64,000 nucleotides of DNA from Asterias rubens (taxonomy: Eukaryota; Echinodermata; Asteroidea; Forcipulatida; Asteriidae), in NCBI RefSeq assembly GCF_902459465.1, contig NC_047063.1, positions 14,383,343-14,447,342 of the forward strand, read 5' to 3'. Below, in pieces: positions 60,201 through 64,000 of this stretch. The notes beneath the pieces are model-generated. The model did not search any database, was not told the origin of the DNA, and worked only from the letters and a program-made list of their open reading frames with translations. Position 1 is the stretch's first letter. Every line of letters starts with the position of its first letter. Position numbers and translations under genes: made by a program.

Positions 60201-62240
60201 TGGAAACAGTACAGCACAGTTACTATAATTGGAATCGTATTAAAACACAATACACTTTTCAATTTACAACAAGTGAACAGATACAACGTCACTAGATGGG
60301 ACAGCACCAACATTTATTATCCAAAAAATTCAATCGTCAGCAGACAAGGCGCACCGCAAGATAAGACGCAACAACGTTTTTGGGGTAAAAAAGTCAGATA
60401 AGACGCGTCTTATCCGCAGGAAAATTCGGTACTTACTGTCTTTCTGTTTTGGTTTCTTCTTTGTAGCTCCACCAGTATTCACACTCTCCACCTCTTGATC
60501 ACTGTCCTCCCAGCAGTGATGTTTCTTAAGGATTGCCTCCAGAGCTTCGTATTTAGCCTCATCATCTCCAGGCATGATGCCCTTCCACTTCACCAGTGCC
60601 TGATACTTCTGCTCTCTGCTGTCATTCTGATTATCCTTCTCAATCTCACCAATGAGAACCTCTACGTTCTTAATAAAGGGGCTGACAAGATCCCGGAAGA
60701 TCGGTTTCCAATCCTTGACATGAACACCTCCTGCTAATTTCTGAAGAAACTGTGTGTTCAATGTTTTTGTCTGCGGCCCCACTAAATGTAAAATACAAAA
60801 AATAGTATATTTAAAACCCCTTAGGCCTTATAGAGGTCAATATCTACAAATATTCATTCTTTGCACAGATTCGCCATAATCGTAAAGAGCCTTGACAGAT
60901 GCTATACAATACAAATTTGTGTGTGTATGTGTTTGGATGAAAGTGTCTTGAACAATGCAGAGTTCTCAAATGTTTCTTTTTACTACTGTCCCCAATTCAA
61001 GGCAACGAGCTGTCTGTGCAAAGGGCAAAGATCATGGTTTTAGTGTGGACAGTTGATATAATTTCCCCTTGCCAACATCAACTGTCCACACTGAAACCAT
61101 GAAATTGAGCAAACGATTAATCTTAAACCTCAAGTCTTATCATATTTTAAGTACCTGATTGGTAAACATCACTACTAGATCTTCCTCCATGGGTGGATCC
61201 ATCATCCGAACTTGCACTGCTTTCTGGTGACAGTAAAGGTGCACCTGTGAAAAATATTGAGTTTCCCATTAAATCCTCTAACATGGCACCTCTTTGGTCC
61301 GATCACACAAGGCAAAATTTTGGTGAGACACTGCTCTAGAAATGCAAGGGTCATGGGTTCAAATCCCACCCAAGTAATATGCCTGTGATATTTGTTTACA
61401 GGACTCTGGAAAGTACCGAGTATATACAGTGCTAACACACATCGGTGTTTGGGTAAACACCAAAATTAATAAGGCCCAATTTGTTGGCTACCTTGAGTAA
61501 CCCAAAGGTCAAGTTGGTGTAGTGGTTTCTTATCTCACCTTCCACCTCTTTGACCCCAGTTTGATTCCCACCAGGGCAGTACTGGATTGGGTTTTCAGTC
61601 CACATCTGATTGCATGGGTTTTCCCTGGATTTTTTTTTTTGGTCTCCCCCACATCTAAAAACTAAAGCATCCTTCCTTTTGTCTTCTATCAATGGGTTTC
61701 TTGGCTCGTACATTGTATAGTGTTTGTAAACAGTATACAACTTAGAGGATTTGGGTACTTTTTCTAACACAAAACACCATGTCCACAGATTTACATTAAA
61801 CTTACACATAGTACAGTTTGAAGACAATGATGGTAGAAAGCTTCCCTGAAAATATTACTTGCTGGGGTGCTGTAGTTCTTGAGAAATGAGTAAAACCATG
61901 TCACAATAATAACGGGTAAAGACACTTTCTTGCTAAAATACTTTTCGTCTCACCGAGACAAAAATTATTTTTGTGACTTGTTTTACTCATTTCTAAAAAA
62001 CTACAGCACCTCAACAAGTAATATCTTCAAACTATGTGAGAATGTAATCTGTGGATATCGTGCTTTGTGTCCTACAAAAAAGTACCCAACCCTTTAAAAG
62101 TTGTACTTTATTTTGCTTCACCACCAGAGTTTATAAACAAACAAATAATACATGAACATCTTTTATTTGTTACCTTTATGTGGAGCCTTTTGACTTCTTC
62201 GAACTGTTGTCCACTTTTCCTCCCTACTGTGATTACTCAT
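52642..62240 (-). CDS. SAMD9L: SAMD9/SAMD9L-family STAND NTPase with N-terminal death-like domain
   Basis: Exons 62240-62174, 61244-61155, 60781-60437, 57841-57728 and 57293-52642 join to 5268 nt, about 1755 residues, in one frame. SAMD9-family proteins are large cytoplasmic signalling ATPase-like proteins that restrict virus growth and protein synthesis. Here a death-like fold (about 53-147) precedes the core. The core has an AlbA-like region (about 370-540; DVVALWNTPRKGPAHIVVGV), a SIR2-like region (about 570-770; VWDFDPDSRESGLL), a P-loop NTPase (HEPGAGGTTLSRQM, 864-877; Walker B LPVILLVD, 913-920), helical/TPR-like repeats (about 1190-1440), an OB-like region (about 1634-1716) and a Cys/His tail (1722-1751). 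No SAM domain is visible. The core in one exon agrees with vertebrate SAMD9/SAMD9L. The family call is firm; the first exon is the least certain part. Confidence 0.88.
57536..57660 (+). mobile_element. partial MITE, family D
   Basis: AAAAGGGAAAGTATACAATT, GGTTATTACTCTTGACATTT, TTTTTGAGAAACATTTCACT and CAAAGTAATGTGGTTATG follow the left half of 47985-48345. Confidence 0.6.
57728..57841 (-). CDS. SAMD9L: SAMD9-like gene, exon 4
   Basis: AGAKPKVPPKLEYEVNAQGV, LNIELEGSPEPLLQVKRE. Acceptor TTTTCAG|CTGGAG, donor GAGAGG|GTAAGA, phase 1 at both ends (114 nt). It resembles a small beta-rich linker; no family is recognised. Confidence 0.82.
58035..58114 (+). mobile_element. probable non-LTR retrotransposon 3' tail
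   Basis: TATTGAGGATGATTAAAG followed by a TTGAA pentamer run (AATTGAATTGAATTGAATC), a CR1-like type of 3' end. No coding part. Confidence 0.4.
58352..58538 (+). mobile_element. CTATTGACCC-ended element, copy 3
   Basis: CTATTGACCCCTTGCACGCC at the left and GAATTGGGTCAATA at the right. The body has CGGCGACTGTGCCACACTCA, GGTGGTCAATAGG and GATGACGTCAGG. Confidence 0.82.
59537..59552 (-). other. histone-mRNA-type 3' stem-loop motif
   Basis: The minus strand reads GGCTCTTTTCAGAGCC, the metazoan replication-dependent histone 3' stem-loop consensus, followed by ACCACTCC. No histone gene lies nearby. Confidence 0.6.
59650..59665 (+). other. histone-mRNA-type 3' stem-loop motif, loop variant
   Basis: GGCTCTTTTTAGAGCC: the stem is intact and the loop has one C-to-T change relative to the other arm. 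Confidence 0.55.
60437..60781 (-). CDS. SAMD9L: SAMD9-like gene, exon 3 (death-like domain)
   Basis: 115 codons from VGPQTKTLNTQFLQKLAGGV. The pattern is death-domain-like: LAGGVHVKDWKPIFRDL, IGEIEKDNQNDSREQKY, QALVKWKGIMPGDDEAKYEA and LEAILKKHHCWED. Conserved features are the Trp in LVKWK and the YEALEAILKK helix. A Lys-rich end (TKKKPKQKD) follows. Acceptor TTTAG|TGGGG, donor GACA|GTAAGT, phase 1 at both ends. Confidence 0.82.
61155..61244 (-). CDS. SAMD9L: SAMD9-like gene, exon 2 (Ser/Gly linker)
   Basis: APLLSPESSASSDDGSTHGG then RSSSDVYQS. Acceptor TTCACAG|GTGCAC, donor ATCAG|GTACTT, phase 1 at both ends (90 nt). Low complexity, so support comes from splice sites and phase. Confidence 0.65.
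61308..61480 (+). mobile_element. tRNA-derived SINE, family 2
   Basis: GAGACACTGCTCTAGAAATG, ATGGGTTCAAATCCCACC (box B), AAGTAATATGCCTGTGATAT, AAAGTACCGAGTATATACAG, AACACACATCGGTGTTTGGG and a TAACACCAAAATTAA-type end. Confidence 0.7.
61509..61730 (+). mobile_element. possible third tRNA-derived SINE, abutting the family 2 copy
   Basis: AAGTTGGTGTAGTGGTTTCT (box A-like) and CAGTTTGATTCCCACCAG (box B-like) about 40 nt apart. The body (TGGGTTTTCAGTCCACATCT, TGCATGGGTTTTCCCTGG) has no second copy in the window. Confidence 0.5.
61742..62097. mobile_element. MITE, family E
   Basis: TTAGAGGATTTGGGTACTTT at the left and AAAAGTACCCAACCCTTTAA at the right. An inner inverted repeat centres on TCGTCTCACCGAGAC. 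It lies within 80 bp of the first coding exon. Confidence 0.82.
62174..62240 (-). CDS. SAMD9L: SAMD9-like gene, probable first coding exon
   Basis: MSNHSREEKWTTVRRSQKAP then HK, ending CATAAAG|GTAACA in phase 1 as exon 2 requires. ATG is at 62238-62240. Alternatively CACAG at 62227-62231 is an acceptor and the true start lies further upstream. Confidence 0.45.
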
Positions 62241-62597
62241 TGCTCTCAGTTTTGATGTTGTTGTAGTTCCTTGTTTTTGTTTCACTTAAGGCATGCCTGT
62301 GCAAGAAAGTGTGATTATAGACATACAGTTATTTTAGACTTGATTGCAACAATTACTCAGACAAAATGGGGGGGGGGGGTACATCTTAATAAAAAAAAAG
62401 ATGGGGGGGGGGGCAATCAAAGAAAAACAAAGTACTACAACATGACTGAGGCCATTATACGGCCACCAACAATCCAGGTTTGCCAGGACTGACAAAAGTG
62501 CCTCTATTCTACAGTCACCAAAAAGTCCAACTTGAATTGAAAGAATGAACAAAACAGGCAAGCAATCAAACACCCCAAAACACAAATTTATTAGAAA

Positions 62598-62650
62598 CAA
62601 ACAAACAAACACACAAACAAACAAACAAACAAACAAACAAACATGCAAAC
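62598..62650 (+). repeat. ACAA microsatellite
   Basis: ACAAACAAACA units, about twelve with minor interruptions. Confidence 0.9.
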
Positions 62651-62748
62651 TAAACAAGACCCAAAAATTAGGAACTAAAAAAAAAAAAACAACAACAAGA
62701 CAGAAAAACACTATTTTTTACAAAACTGACAGAAAGAAAAGGATCTAA

Positions 62749-62880
62749 GGAAAAGTTTCCGTGTGGCGCCACCACTTTTTCATTCGATATGAAATAATAA
62801 CGTATCTAATTTACCTCAATGAGATATCCCTTTTTGTAAAAATGAGTGAAAAAGTGGTGGCGCCATACGGAAAGTTATCC
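62749..62880. mobile_element. 132-bp inverted-repeat element
   Basis: GGAAAAGTTTCCGTGTGGCG with CCACCACTTTTTCATTC at the left, and GAGTGAAAAAGTGGTGGCGC with CATACGGAAAGTTATCC at the right. Terminal repeats of about 35 bp, non-coding. Confidence 0.75.
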
Positions 62881-63817
62881 AAAGAAAGTATAAAGCAGAC
62901 CACTTGACAAGTTATAGACCGAGTTTGAAAAGAGAAAATACAGCTGTTCTTGGACTTGGTTGAATTTTTCTTTGGACTTAAAATAGAAGTAGATAGTCTA
63001 TACTACTGTATACTGGCAGTTTACTCACTCAAGGAAAAGGTAGCCTATGTAGGTAGGCCTTGCTCTATGATTATAATATTGCCTTCCAATGTCTTTTCTC
63101 TGGCTCTGTGTTGTGTGTACTGCCACTGTCAAGCTGTGACTGTCGGGCGGACTGCTGGAGTTGACTGGATCGGAGTGGAAGCAACAGGGGTTACACAGTG
63201 CATGTCAACCAACCCGACGTATTCGTAGGCCCCTACTAAGCTTAGCCCCTACGGATAATTTTCCGCGCGTCGTCACCAATCTATATTCTGCTGATGCTGT
63301 AATAAAACGGTTGCGACAGGTTGGTACAGTGGGCGGAGAAGGGGAGTTCCCAGATTGCCAAACAGTTTTATATTTCAAGTCTAAGCTCGCGGTTATTCTT
63401 TTGCATCTGCCACGAAAAACGCCCCCACGCGTCCTATGATCGTAGGCTAAATGACGGAAGTTTATTTAGAGGGCGCTGTGCCTGCGGCCATCGAACGAAC
63501 TACTAAAAGCCACGATCAACATTGGAACCAAATCTAAGTTTGCCCAATCTTTCAAGCAAGACGGATTGACGCCAATGTAAACTATCAATTTGAAGAGTTA
63601 TCATAGGCTACCTGCAAAAAGCCCCCCCCCCCAGTTATTAAAAACAGTCGATTTCACAAACAAATTCTTCCTGAGAAATAAAATGTGGAAGCCAAAATGA
63701 CAGTATTTTTATTTAATAGTGGCATAATACCAAATTCAGATTTCCCTAAGTAAATTGAATTCCCCTTAGTAAATTGAATTCCCCTTTACTTTCAAAACAT
63801 TTTTTTTGGTAAAGATT

Positions 63818-63868
63818 CCAGATACAATCTTTTGGGGCTAAGTCCGACTTGGCATCCTCAGGGTTTGC
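63818..63868 (-). repeat. hammerhead-like remnant
   Basis: The minus strand reads CTGAGGA, then the stem TGCCAAGTCGGACTTAGC, then CCAAAAG where a hammerhead would have CGAAAC. Layout only; the second core box is altered, so it would not be active. Confidence 0.3.
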
Positions 63869-64000
63869 TTTAAAACACAAAATAAACATAACTGAACACA
63901 GAAACAACACTTTTAAAACATACAACAAACTGAAAACAACGGTTCTAAGCTTACACCCTGACAAACAAACAACAGAAAATGTTTTTATTTATTTAAAATA

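Larger units (their letters stand above)
57294..62173 (-). other. introns 1-4 of the SAMD9-like gene
   Basis: They hold a family D fragment (57536), a retrotransposon-like tail (58035), a CTATTGACCC element (58352), the stem-loop inverted repeat (59457-59747), SINE-type repeats (61308, 61509) and a family E MITE (61742). 58560-59450 and 59750-60430 show nothing recognisable. Confidence 0.8.
62241..64000. other. upstream region of the SAMD9-like gene
   Basis: No coding exon is recognised. It has poly-G runs and an ACAA microsatellite (about 62360-62650), an inverted-repeat element (62749-62880), a moderately CpG-containing stretch (about 63130-63500) that could hold a promoter or 5' UTR exon, and a hammerhead-like remnant (63818-63868). 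Confidence 0.55.

Noticed and set aside
60330..60436. Continuation of the death-domain frame past 60437
   Set aside because: A good donor (GACA|GTAAGT) ends the exon at 60437, and the phase then fits exon 4. The rest is read-through of the intron.
62334..62711. 125-codon minus-strand open frame rich in Phe/Val/Leu
   Set aside because: Translation of the ACAA microsatellite and poly-G runs.

Overview
This is a 64 kb stretch of an animal nuclear genome: intron-rich, AT-rich, with GT/AG-spliced genes and dense short repeats. The protein families, the abundant short TTAA-flanked inverted-repeat elements and the tRNA-derived SINEs suggest a marine invertebrate deuterostome, most probably a sea star (Asteroidea). 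The species call rests on recalled similarity of the repeats and is an inference.

Four protein-coding genes can be supported. (1) 2472-2856 (-) is the first coding exon of a MAP-kinase phosphatase of the DUSP6/7/9 type. It encodes the rhodanese-like kinase-docking domain; the phosphatase domain lies beyond the left edge. (2) 13099-43921 (-) is a complete 12-exon POC1 centriolar WD40 gene. The reconstructed exons give one 479-residue frame with seven WD repeats and the C-terminal POC1 coiled coil. (3) 44416-48521 (+) is a complete 4-exon RPP14 gene (RNase P/MRP subunit, 123 residues), head-to-head with POC1 across about 0.5 kb. (4) 52642-62240 (-) is a SAMD9/SAMD9L-family gene of 5 coding exons (about 1755 residues). 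It has a death-like domain on its own N-terminal exon, then the AlbA-like, SIR2-like, STAND-type NTPase, helical-repeat and OB-like regions in one 4.65 kb exon, and a Cys/His-rich tail. It is convergent with RPP14.

Layout: 1-2471 DUSP intron; 2857-13098 intergenic, repeat-rich; 13.1-43.9 kb POC1, with two very long introns (11 kb and 6.9 kb) near its 3' end; 43.9-44.4 kb shared divergent promoter; 44.4-48.5 kb RPP14; 48.5-52.6 kb convergent intergenic space; 52.6-62.2 kb SAMD9-like gene; 62.2-64 kb its upstream region.

The non-coding DNA is dominated by small non-autonomous elements: at least eight families of TTAA-bounded inverted-repeat elements (piggyBac-like target site), two or three tRNA-derived SINE families, a CTATTGACCC-ended element, several other foldback elements, and non-LTR retrotransposon 3' ends. 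Two signals stand out. One is the death-domain/SAMD9-like STAND protein, probably an innate-immune or cell-death regulator. The other is a repeat that carries an exact histone-mRNA-type 3' stem-loop next to a hammerhead-like motif.
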